A DNA stretch of 64,000 nucleotides from Clostridia bacterium (lineage in GTDB: Bacteria > Bacillota_A > Clostridia > Oscillospirales > CAG-272). Below the pieces are notes generated by a model, which made no database searches, was not told the DNA's origin, and worked only from the letters and a program-made list of their open reading frames with translations. How positions within the stretch are numbered: the stretch's first letter is position 1; each line of letters starts with the position of its first letter. The stretch is from positions 1 through 64,000 of the forward strand of contig JAFTKI010000101.1 in NCBI GenBank assembly GCA_017453335.1, written 5' to 3'. Below are positions 57,958-64,000 of this stretch, piece by piece. A program made the position numbers and the translations under genes.

Positions 57958-58884
57958 TTACGGATTGCAGTTGCCGCAAGGCTTGTAGTTCTGAGCAATC
58001 AGGTTCTCGCGCGTATCGGTCACGTCTTGGCGATTGGCAGGCTTCATGCTGTCAACCGAGCCGCAATGCGGGTAATGGAAGCTTTTTGTGGAGGTGTTCA
58101 ACACATAGTCACGAGCGGTTCCTTCGCTCTCTGCAGGCGGAGCTTCGGTGTCAAGCCAACTCCTGCCTGTTGCGTAGTCAATGGCAATTCCGGGCTGTAC
58201 GTTGTACACATACACGTTAAAGCAGATCTCGGCACCGCTGTCCTCGATCGAATACGCCTCCATCTGCACACCCGATGCCAAGAGATTGTCACCGTCATAG
58301 ATAGGCGTTACGCGAAACAGCACATGGTTTCCCGTTTCCCTGACGTAGTCGGCAACCATATTTTCAAAAGGGAGCATCCCGTCTACGTTGAAATAGCGTG
58401 TTCCCGTGATCAGATTCTTTTCGTTGTCGTTCTCGCCCGAAAGCTGAAATCCGATGATATGGCAACGGTTGTATAAGTACTGTCCGTTATACTGCGCCTG
58501 AATCCACCCCGTAGGCTTGACCGAGCTGATATCGCCGCGATCCTCGGTAGGCATCAGGTCAAGACCGATACAAGCGATCGCAACACCGCAGCGTCCCAAG
58601 GAATCCAACTCGGAATAACGCTCGTAGGAAACGGTGGTATACTGATCCTCGGTAAAGGACGGGATATTGCCGTTCAGCGCAACGTAGGGCTCTCCCGCGT
58701 AAGACGGCAGCGAGGAAAGATCAAAGCTTTGGTCGGGATTTTGATTCTCCGTTCCCGTGTTATCGATAGGATCATCCGTGGGGGTGTTGGAATCCCCGTT
58801 GGTTGCAGGCGTGATACATCCCGTCAGCACAAATAAAAGCGCCATCAGGAGCGCTAACAGCTTCACAGAAAAGAGTTTTTTCAT
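57958..58884 (-). CDS. Exported DNA/RNA non-specific endonuclease with Ada-like Zn-binding tail
   Basis: 308 aa from ATG 58884 (AAGGAGG upstream), overlapping the preceding stop as ATGA. Lipoprotein signal with VLTGC (Cys about residue 23), a Thr/Asn/Asp-rich linker, then the nuclease domain: LYNRCHIIGFQLSGENDNEKNLITGTRYFN (about 138-167), the N-R-x-H and N-x-x-x-x-x-x-x-N motif of the EndA-like family. The last 40 residues (FHYPHCGSVDSMKPANRQ to YKPCGNCNP) have the C-x-H...C-x2-C pattern of Ada-type zinc domains. Likely degrades nucleic acid outside the cell. Confidence 0.88.
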   Translation of the reverse strand: MKKLFSVKLLALLMALLFVLTGCITPATNGDSNTPTDDPIDNTGTENQNPDQSFDLSSLPSYAGEPYVALNGNIPSFTEDQYTTVSYERYSELDSLGRCGVAIACIGLDLMPTEDRGDISSVKPTGWIQAQYNGQYLYNRCHIIGFQLSGENDNEKNLITGTRYFNVDGMLPFENMVADYVRETGNHVLFRVTPIYDGDNLLASGVQMEAYSIEDSGAEICFNVYVYNVQPGIAIDYATGRSWLDTEAPPAESEGTARDYVLNTSTKSFHYPHCGSVDSMKPANRQDVTDTRENLIAQNYKPCGNCNP

Positions 58885-59282
58885 TTTTTCCAAACCTCCT
58901 TGGTAATTTTTTCATGAGAAAAACCGATAAAATCGGTGGTAGACACGAGCGAAAAGTCTGTCATGTCAAGCAAAAACGGCGTGTCGGACGGATAATGCCG
59001 ATTCCAGTGATACAAGATCAATTCGGAGATATTTTCGCTTGACGCGGGCGAAGAAAGCTCCAAAAAACAGTAATCCCGATTAGTTGCGTCTCGCATCGGA
59101 TCCTCCGATATGATCAAGTTCGGCATTTGCTCTGCAAATAAGGATGCCGAATACGGTACCACAAAAAGCCGCGCGTCCCCCACCGTTCTTACCATATCCT
59201 CGGTCAGCACGCGGTCGCGGCTCTGTCTGCGGCGGTTGAACGCCATGCCCCGCTTTTCATCCAAACATACGATCAGTCGCAT
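58881..59282 (-). CDS. Conserved hypothetical protein coupled to the nuclease
   Basis: 133 aa, cytosolic. The start MRLIVCLDEKRGMAFNRRRQSRDRVLTEDMV is a pattern I have seen in clostridial proteins of unknown role that stand next to nucleases; the rest is LFVVPYSASLFAEQ and a beta-strand-rich C-terminal half. Its last codon overlaps the nuclease start. A role as immunity, regulatory or processing partner is inference only. Confidence 0.7.
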   Translation of the reverse strand: MRLIVCLDEKRGMAFNRRRQSRDRVLTEDMVRTVGDARLFVVPYSASLFAEQMPNLIISEDPMRDATNRDYCFLELSSPASSENISELILYHWNRHYPSDTPFLLDMTDFSLVSTTDFIGFSHEKITKEVWKK

Positions 59283-59308
59283 ACTCTTCCCTCCTCTCGT
59301 TTATATTA

Positions 59309-59337
59309 AGTATATCACAAATTTTTCTGCCTTGCAA
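59309..59337 (-). promoter_or_regulatory. Promoter of the nuclease operon
   Basis: Minus strand: TTGCAA (59332-59337), 17-nt spacer, TATACT (59309-59314). Confidence 0.75.
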
Positions 59338-59422
59338 GCACACAAATCAAAATAAAATTCTCTTTCAAGCAGAATCACCAAGAATCTTTTCGTAACTTGG
59401 CAAATGATTGTAAAAATATCGC

Positions 59423-59451
59423 TTGACAAAATCCTTTTGATTTTATATAAT
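59423..59451 (+). promoter_or_regulatory. Promoter of the folate operon
   Basis: TTGACA (59423-59428), 17-nt spacer, TATAAT (59446-59451). Start site near 59458, just before the riboswitch. Confidence 0.92.
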
Positions 59452-59485
59452 AGTAGTATAACCTCGTCGGTTCGCTTACGGCGAG

Positions 59486-59594
59486 GATGAAGAGTAAAGG
59501 CGTGGGCGTTTCTCAGTGCTGACCGAACGGGGAGTTGTCGGGCAGACGAAAAGAGTACGGCTCTTGCGGTTCGCGCCTTGCATCCCGCTTCATC
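59486..59594 (+). ncRNA. Tetrahydrofolate (THF) riboswitch
   Basis: Closing stem GATGAAG (59486-59492) with CTTCATC (59588-59594). Inside are the conserved blocks in order: GAGTA, GGCGT, ACGGGGAGTTGTCG, ACGAAAAGAG, CTTGCGGT and CGCCTTGCATCCCGC, matching the THF type I consensus. A short CCTCG/CGAGG hairpin precedes it (59462-59485). Downstream, CCTCCTT (59633-59639) can pair with the ribosome site AAGGAGG (59660-59666) of folT, so ligand binding probably controls translation. The next gene is a folate transporter, as expected. Confidence 0.93.
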
Positions 59595-59673
59595 AGGCAC
59601 AACGGAGAGGACTATTTGCCGTTTGATATCATCCTCCTTCTCTCTGCCTATGGGTGGAAAAGGAGGTATTTTT

Positions 59674-60207
59674 ATGCAAAAAAGAAGATCTGTTTTTCAA
59701 AGCATCCAAGCACTGACACTGTCCGCTATGTTGGCGGCAATCAGCGTTCTCATCGGCATTTTCTGCAAAAATCTGCTGAACTTCGGGAACGGACTGTTCC
59801 GCATCACGTTTGAAAACCTTCCCATCATTTTTTCGGGCATTCTGTTTGGCCCCGTGGTGGGCGGTATGGTGGGAATCGTCTCGGATCTGGTCAGCTATCT
59901 GTTGTCCCCTCAAACCTATCCCCCAAACCTTATCGTAACCTTCGGCGCCTTTTCGGTCGGCGTTGTTTCGGGTATCGTGTCGCGCTTCCTTGTCAAAAAG
60001 CCCGGAACCGTACAAACCGTGATCAGCGCATCGGCGGCTCACGTCATCGGTTCGATGATCATCAAGCCGATCGGACTGTACCAATTTTACGGCATCGCCG
60101 TTCTTTTCCGCATTCCACTGTATCTCGTCATTGCCCCCATTGAAATTTGTATCCTTTGTTGGATCCTCCGACGAAAATATTTTCAACGAATGATTGAAAG
60201 CAGGTAA
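59674..60207 (+). CDS. folT: ECF folate transporter S component
   Basis: 177 aa from ATG 59674, directly behind AAAAGGAGG; the open frame to the left is riboswitch RNA. Six membrane helices; LSAMLAAISVLIGIFCKNLL and FENLPIIFSGILFGPVVGGMVGIVSDLVSYLL (about 50-80) are the FolT-type S-component pattern. It binds folate and docks on the shared ECF energy module encoded elsewhere. Six nucleotides separate it from folC. Confidence 0.92.
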   Translation: MQKRRSVFQSIQALTLSAMLAAISVLIGIFCKNLLNFGNGLFRITFENLPIIFSGILFGPVVGGMVGIVSDLVSYLLSPQTYPPNLIVTFGAFSVGVVSGIVSRFLVKKPGTVQTVISASAAHVIGSMIIKPIGLYQFYGIAVLFRIPLYLVIAPIEICILCWILRRKYFQRMIESR

Positions 60208-60212
60208 GTTTT

Positions 60213-61496
60213 ATGAATTACACGGAAGCACTCGATTATATCCATCACATCAACTGGCGCTTTTGCAACCCGGGTCTGGGCAGAACGCAGGAGCTTTGCG
60301 AAAAGCTGGGCAATCCCGAGCGCAAGCTTCGCTTTGTTCACGTTGCGGGAACAAACGGAAAAGGCTCCTTTTGTGCGATGCTGGAATCGATCCTGCGCGC
60401 GGCAGGCTATAAGACGGGACTTTACACCTCGCCTTTTATCCGCCGTTTTAACGAGCGTATGCAGATCAACGGCTTGCCGATTTCCAACGAGGAGTTGGCA
60501 AAGATCACTGAGTATGTGAAGCCCTTTGCCGATTCGATGGAGGAAACTCCCACCGAATTCGAGTTGGTTACGGCAATCGCGTTCGAGTACTTCCAAAGAA
60601 ACAACTGTGATGTAGTGGTTTTGGAAACAGGACTTGGCGGCCGCTTGGATTCCACCAATGTCATTTCCTCACCCCTCTTGAGTGTCATCACAGGAATTGC
60701 ATTCGACCACACCGCCCTGCTCGGCAACACCATGCAAGCCATTGCGGCTGAAAAGGCAGGCATCATCAAGCCCGAGCGTCCCTGTCTGTTCGGCGGTGAA
60801 AACGGCTCGGCTTACCGCACGGTACGCAGCATTGCATACCTCAAAAAATCGCCCGTGTATACCGTTGACCGCTCCACTCTGCATACCCGTGAGATGACCT
60901 TGGACGGTACGACCTTTGATTATGAAGAACTGACGGCACTGAAAATTCCGTTGCTGGGAAGCTATCAGCCGATCAATGCCTCCACTGTTTTGACGGCAGT
61001 AAAGCTGTTGCAAAAGGAAGGCTTGGAGATCTCGGAGGATGCGATCCGCCAAGGACTTTCCACGGTGGCATGGCCTGCTCGCTTTGAGCTGATCTCTCGC
61101 GATCCCGTGATTCTGTACGACGGCGGTCACAACCCACAGGGCATCGCCGCCGCAGTAAAAAGCATTCAAACCTATTTTCCCGAGCAGACCGTCAATCTGC
61201 TCAGCGGTGTTATGGCGGACAAGGGGTACGATGAAATGATCGAAAAGCTCAAGTCCGTCACCAACCATGTATACACCGTATGCCCCGGAAACAACCGCGC
61301 GCTCTCTGCCGAGGATTACGCAAAGGACTTTACCGCACACGGCATTTCCGCTCAGGCGTATGCCGACATTCGGGAGGCAGTCCGCACTGCCGTACAGGAC
61401 AGCCGCGAACAAAACCGCCCCTTGATCTGTCTTGGCTCTCTGTATATGTACAACGACGTGACCGACGCGATCAAAGCCGAGCTGTCACTCTTGTAA
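60213..61496 (+). CDS. folC: Folylpolyglutamate synthase / dihydrofolate synthase
   Basis: 427 aa. Adds glutamate to folates so they are retained in the cell. FVHVAGTNGKGSFCAMLESIL (about 41-61) is the P-loop with the omega region, TGLYTSPFIRRFNERMQING, DVVVLETGLGGRLDSTNV and the ITGIAFDHTALLGNT block (Mg and ATP site) are all present, and the C-terminal domain has ILYDGGHNPQGI. Normal length. Co-transcribed with folT under the THF riboswitch. Confidence 0.95.
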   Translation: MNYTEALDYIHHINWRFCNPGLGRTQELCEKLGNPERKLRFVHVAGTNGKGSFCAMLESILRAAGYKTGLYTSPFIRRFNERMQINGLPISNEELAKITEYVKPFADSMEETPTEFELVTAIAFEYFQRNNCDVVVLETGLGGRLDSTNVISSPLLSVITGIAFDHTALLGNTMQAIAAEKAGIIKPERPCLFGGENGSAYRTVRSIAYLKKSPVYTVDRSTLHTREMTLDGTTFDYEELTALKIPLLGSYQPINASTVLTAVKLLQKEGLEISEDAIRQGLSTVAWPARFELISRDPVILYDGGHNPQGIAAAVKSIQTYFPEQTVNLLSGVMADKGYDEMIEKLKSVTNHVYTVCPGNNRALSAEDYAKDFTAHGISAQAYADIREAVRTAVQDSREQNRPLICLGSLYMYNDVTDAIKAELSLL

Positions 61497-61502
61497 ATGA
61501 AA

Positions 61503-61545
61503 ACGTGAGTTCGAAACCATCCTCACGCTAAACAAAACTAAGGAG
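61503..61545 (+). ncRNA. PreQ1-I riboswitch
   Basis: CGTGAG (61504-61509) pairs with CTCACG (61522-61527); the loop TTCGAAACCATC and the A-rich tail CTAAACAAAACTAAGGAG match the preQ1-I consensus, in which the tail folds back to form an H-type pseudoknot. The ribosome site of queT (AAGGAG) is the last part of this tail, so ligand binding should hide it. Confidence 0.9.
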
Positions 61546-61555
61546 ATTTTTTACC

Positions 61556-62062
61556 ATGCGAAAATTAACCAAGAACGGAAGGCACATTCTCTTCCTCTGC
61601 CAAAGTGCGCTGATCGCGGCTTTGTACACCGTACTGACGGTGCTGGTCGGATCATTCGGTCTGGCATCGGGCGTGATCCAAGTGCGCGTATCCGAGGCAC
61701 TTTGCATCCTTCCCATCTTCACCCCCGCGGCAATTCCCGGGCTGACCTTGGGCTGTCTGCTTTCCAATCTTTTAATGTCGGCATTGTGGCAGGACGTGCT
61801 GTTCGGCACGCTGGCAACGCTCATCGGTGCGCTCGGTGCTTATTGGCTGAGACGGCACGCTTGGGCGGTTCCCGTTCCAACCGTTATTTCAAACACGCTG
61901 ATCATTCCGCCTGTGCTGGCTTATGCATACGGATTTGAAGGCGGTCTCGGATTTTTCACGCTGACGGTGGGGCTTGGCGAGGTCATTTCGGCATACCTGT
62001 TGGGACTTTTGCTTTATTTTGCCCTCAAGCCGCACGCAAAGCGACTGTTTCGCAACACTTGA
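61556..62062 (+). CDS. queT: QueT-type queuosine-precursor ECF transporter S component
   Basis: 168 aa, about five to six membrane helices. ALIAALYTVLTVLVGSFGLASGVIQVRVSEALCILPIFTPAAIPGLTLGCLLSNLL (about 18-72) is the QueT pattern (R-x-S-E-A-L, then P-x-G-x-x-x-G-C). It imports preQ1 or queuine for the tRNA modification queuosine. The preQ1 riboswitch on its ribosome site confirms the ligand. It sits 60 nt behind folC; no own promoter is seen. Confidence 0.95.
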   Translation: MRKLTKNGRHILFLCQSALIAALYTVLTVLVGSFGLASGVIQVRVSEALCILPIFTPAAIPGLTLGCLLSNLLMSALWQDVLFGTLATLIGALGAYWLRRHAWAVPVPTVISNTLIIPPVLAYAYGFEGGLGFFTLTVGLGEVISAYLLGLLLYFALKPHAKRLFRNT

Positions 62063-62089
62063 AAGTTTTACCGAAAGGAGCACACCGAT

Positions 62090-63445
62090 ATGAGAATAGA
62101 GCTTCCCGCGGTTGTGCTTCGCGCCATTGAGCTACTGGAAAGGAACGGTCACGAGGCTTACGCCGTTGGCGGTTGCGTGCGCGACCGCTTGCTTGGGAGA
62201 ACCCCGAACGATTGGGACATCACCACATCTGCGCTCCCCGAGGAAACCGCCGCCTGCTTTGCCGAGTTTCGGACCGTGGAAACAGGAATCCGTCACGGAA
62301 CGCTGACCGTGATCATTGACGGTACACCCTTGGAGATCACCACCTTCCGCAACGATGGCGAATACGCCGATAACCGACATCCGATACAGGTAACCTTTTC
62401 CTCCCGCCCCGAGGACGATCTTTCACGCCGCGATTTCACCGTCAACGCCATGGCGTATCATCCCGAAAAGGGCTTGCTTGATCTGTTCGACGGTCAAAAA
62501 GATCTGCAAAACCGCATCATTTCCTGTGTGGGAGATCCCACGACGCGTTTTTCCGAGGATGGGTTGCGCATTTTGCGAGCCATCCGCTTTGCATCGGTGC
62601 TGGAGTTTACGCTTGACGAACCGACCTCCCGCGCGGTACACGCCCAAAAGGCGCTTTTAAAAAACATTGCCGCCGAGCGTATCCGCGAAGAATTCTGCAA
62701 GCTGATCATGGGAGCAGGCGCGGTTACGATCCTGCGCGAATACAGCGATGTGATCGGCGTTTTTCTTCCCGAGATTCTACCTTCCATCGGCTTTGAACAA
62801 AACAGCAGGTATCATGTTTTTGACGTTTACGAGCATAGCCTGCAAGCCCTTTCGCATACAAACGGCGACCTGGTCACCCGTCTTGCGCTGTACCTGCACG
62901 ACATCGGCAAGCCGTCGGTTTATACCGAGGACGAGGACGGAGGTCACTTCAAGGGACACGGCGCGGTTAGCACCAAGCAGACCGCCGAGATCATGAAGCG
63001 GTTGCGCTTTGATAACGAGACCGCCGCCGCAGTAACGCAACTGGTGGACTATCACGACCGCGACTTCCCTGCCGAGGAACGTGCCGTGAAACGATTGATG
63101 TGCAAGATGAGCGACGAAAACATTTTCCGCTTGATGGAGATCCAGCGCTGTGACCGTCTGGCACACGCAAAGGAATACAGCGAGCCAAAGCCGAGCGTTT
63201 GGGAGATTCCCCGCTTGGTACAAAGCATCCGCGCGTCCAACGCCTGCCTTTCTCTCAAAACGCTGGCGGTCAAGGGCGGCGACCTTGCATCAATCGGCAT
63301 CCCCCCCGGCAAGGAAATGGGTAAGCTGCTTGCCACACTTCTGGAAAAGGTAATCGACGGAGAACTGCCAAACGAAAAGGACGTCCTCTTGGAGTACGCG
63401 AAAATCATAACCACCCGTCCAACGGGTGGTATGCACAAGGGCTAA
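62090..63445 (+). CDS. cca: CCA-adding tRNA nucleotidyltransferase
   Basis: 451 aa. HEAYAVGGCVRDRLLGRTPNDWDITTSALPEE (about 20-51) is the nucleotidyltransferase motif with the two catalytic Asp (DWD); ETGIRHGTLTVIIDGTPLEITTFR and EDDLSRRDFTVNAMAY follow, then the RNA-binding region, and an HD domain (LALYLHDIGKP; HFKGHGAVSTKQTAEIM; LVDYHDRD). It completes or repairs the CCA end of tRNAs. Strong GAAAGGAG ribosome site. Confidence 0.95.
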   Translation: MRIELPAVVLRAIELLERNGHEAYAVGGCVRDRLLGRTPNDWDITTSALPEETAACFAEFRTVETGIRHGTLTVIIDGTPLEITTFRNDGEYADNRHPIQVTFSSRPEDDLSRRDFTVNAMAYHPEKGLLDLFDGQKDLQNRIISCVGDPTTRFSEDGLRILRAIRFASVLEFTLDEPTSRAVHAQKALLKNIAAERIREEFCKLIMGAGAVTILREYSDVIGVFLPEILPSIGFEQNSRYHVFDVYEHSLQALSHTNGDLVTRLALYLHDIGKPSVYTEDEDGGHFKGHGAVSTKQTAEIMKRLRFDNETAAAVTQLVDYHDRDFPAEERAVKRLMCKMSDENIFRLMEIQRCDRLAHAKEYSEPKPSVWEIPRLVQSIRASNACLSLKTLAVKGGDLASIGIPPGKEMGKLLATLLEKVIDGELPNEKDVLLEYAKIITTRPTGGMHKG

Positions 63446-63461
63446 AAACCCAATACTATCT

Positions 63462-63487
63462 GCCGGCGGCTCAAGCCGCTGGCTTTT
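63462..63487 (+). terminator. Terminator of cca
   Basis: GCCGGCGGCT (63462-63471) pairs with AGCCGCTGGC (63474-63483), then TTTTGTG. Confidence 0.7.
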
Positions 63488-63514
63488 GTGATACAAAAGT
63501 GGTTTGCAAACCGA

Positions 63515-63590
63515 AAGCCTTCTCCTTGAGGAGAAGGTGGCTTGCGTAGCAAGGCGGATGAGGTGTAGGATGCATCGCATCCGCATAAAA
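63515..63590. repeat. Half of a clostridial-type palindromic repeat
   Basis: CCTTCTCCT-TG-AGGAGAAGG hairpin (63519-63538) followed by GGTGGCTTGCGTAGCAAGGC and GGATGC-ATC-GCATCC (63568-63582). The layout (short hairpin, then a second small palindrome) resembles one end of the element at 40453-40585, though sequences differ. Confidence 0.45.
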
Positions 63591-63666
63591 TTAAGAATAA
63601 CGCCGTTTTCAACGTGCTTCGCGCTCAACTGCCTAAAGGCATTAAAACAAATACTATAAAAAATTG

Positions 63667-63699
63667 GGGAGAGATACCGTTTGGTAACTCTCCCTTTTT
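63667..63699. terminator. Bidirectional terminator
   Basis: GGGAGAGATACC (63667-63678) pairs with GGTAACTCTCCC (63683-63694), one mismatch, with TTTTT after it and an A-run before it. Most useful to the leftward gene behind it. Confidence 0.8.
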
Positions 63700-63711
63700 G
63701 ATTTCGATCCA

Positions 63712-64000
63712 TTATTCCTCGGTGAAGCGATAAATGTCGCCTGTTTTTGCGGAGATGTAGATACCCTCCAGGATGCGGGTGATCACATACGCCTGCTCGG
63801 GAAGCGTGATGGGATCCTTATCCTCGCGGATCGCCTCGATCCACAGGCGCGCCTCGCGGTTTGCCATGCTCTCTCCCTTTGCGCCGCCGTTGAAGGCAAC
63901 ACCGCCCGCTTGGAAGGAAGGCTGCAGAACGTATTGACGGTCGTTACGAACACCGTTGATGCGCACACCGTCCACCATGTCGGCACCTGCCTTGGTTCCC
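63712..64000 (-). CDS. Gfo/Idh/MocA-family oxidoreductase, C-terminal end only
   Basis: About the last 96 residues of a protein whose 5' part lies outside the window. ANREARLWIEAIREDKDPITLPEQAYVITRILEGIYISAKTGDIYRF is the typical C-terminal helix-strand end of Gfo/Idh/MocA sugar dehydrogenases (inositol, glucose-fructose and related), and GTKAGADMV just before it fits the same domain. The ATG at 63976 is internal. Cofactor domain and substrate cannot be seen. Confidence 0.75.
   Translation of the reverse strand, partial: GTKAGADMVDGVRINGVRNDRQYVLQPSFQAGGVAFNGGAKGESMANREARLWIEAIREDKDPITLPEQAYVITRILEGIYISAKTGDIYRFTEE

Noticed and set aside
59578..59673. N-terminal extension of FolT
   Set aside because: This stretch is the riboswitch and its expression platform; the ATG at 59674 has the ribosome site.

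Overview
The window looks like a chromosome segment from an uncultured strictly anaerobic Clostridia bacterium of gut or rumen type. The evidence is sigma-A promoters with a near-constant 17-nt spacer, strong AGGAGG-type ribosome sites, a SCIFF/ScfB ranthipeptide locus, a desulfoferrodoxin, clostridial THF, glycine and preQ1 riboswitches, and many sugar-catabolism genes. Family or genus cannot be fixed from the sequence alone. No rRNA, tRNA, CRISPR array, transposase, integrase or phage gene was seen.

Layout. 1-2.4 kb is an AT-rich accessory stretch: a partial membrane protein, a lipoprotein, XRE and AbrB regulators, and two related intergenic repeats. 2.6-8 kb holds D-lactate dehydrogenase, a flotillin/NfeD/DUF1836/XRE operon read leftward, and a nucleoside hydrolase. 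8-12 kb holds a YgjV-like protein, a DUF1538 membrane protein with two PII-like proteins, and a trehalase-like glycosidase. 12-25 kb holds a mannitol-1-phosphate dehydrogenase, a DUF4838-like protein, DUF554, a desulfoferrodoxin-BFD fusion, two sodium symporters (one behind a glycine riboswitch), a flippase-PssA-Psd lipid operon and an FAD oxidoreductase.

25-36 kb is an RpiR-controlled operon of nine genes: GlcD-type oxidase, Fe-S protein, class II aldolase, PfkB kinase, IolB-like isomerase, FGGY kinase, NagB-like protein, NagA and a fused EtfBA. It appears to oxidise, phosphorylate and split an unusual, possibly acetamido, sugar or sugar acid, passing electrons to ETF. A GH20-like hexosaminidase, a nitrilase-GDPD fusion, an AraC regulator and a GH51-like arabinofuranosidase follow.

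43.2-44.8 kb is the most unusual part. Three tandem leftward non-coding RNA genes each have their own TTGACA promoter, a 5'-3' closing stem, an internal hairpin whose loop pairs with a 3' segment (a pseudoknot), and a near-identical terminator hairpin. The stems differ in sequence between copies but keep their pairing. A small protein gene of unknown function lies directly behind the last terminator. A 179-bp element with perfect 17-bp inverted ends lies on the other side.

45-64 kb holds the SCIFF peptide and its radical SAM maturase (the peptide gene is only 50 codons), a fold-type-I amino acid decarboxylase, a sirohaem reductase-like protein, a FecCD-type ABC importer, potABCD for polyamines, an M50 protease, a cold-shock protein, a secreted nuclease pair, THF riboswitch-folT-folC, preQ1 riboswitch-queT, cca, and the end of a Gfo/Idh/MocA oxidoreductase cut by the window edge.
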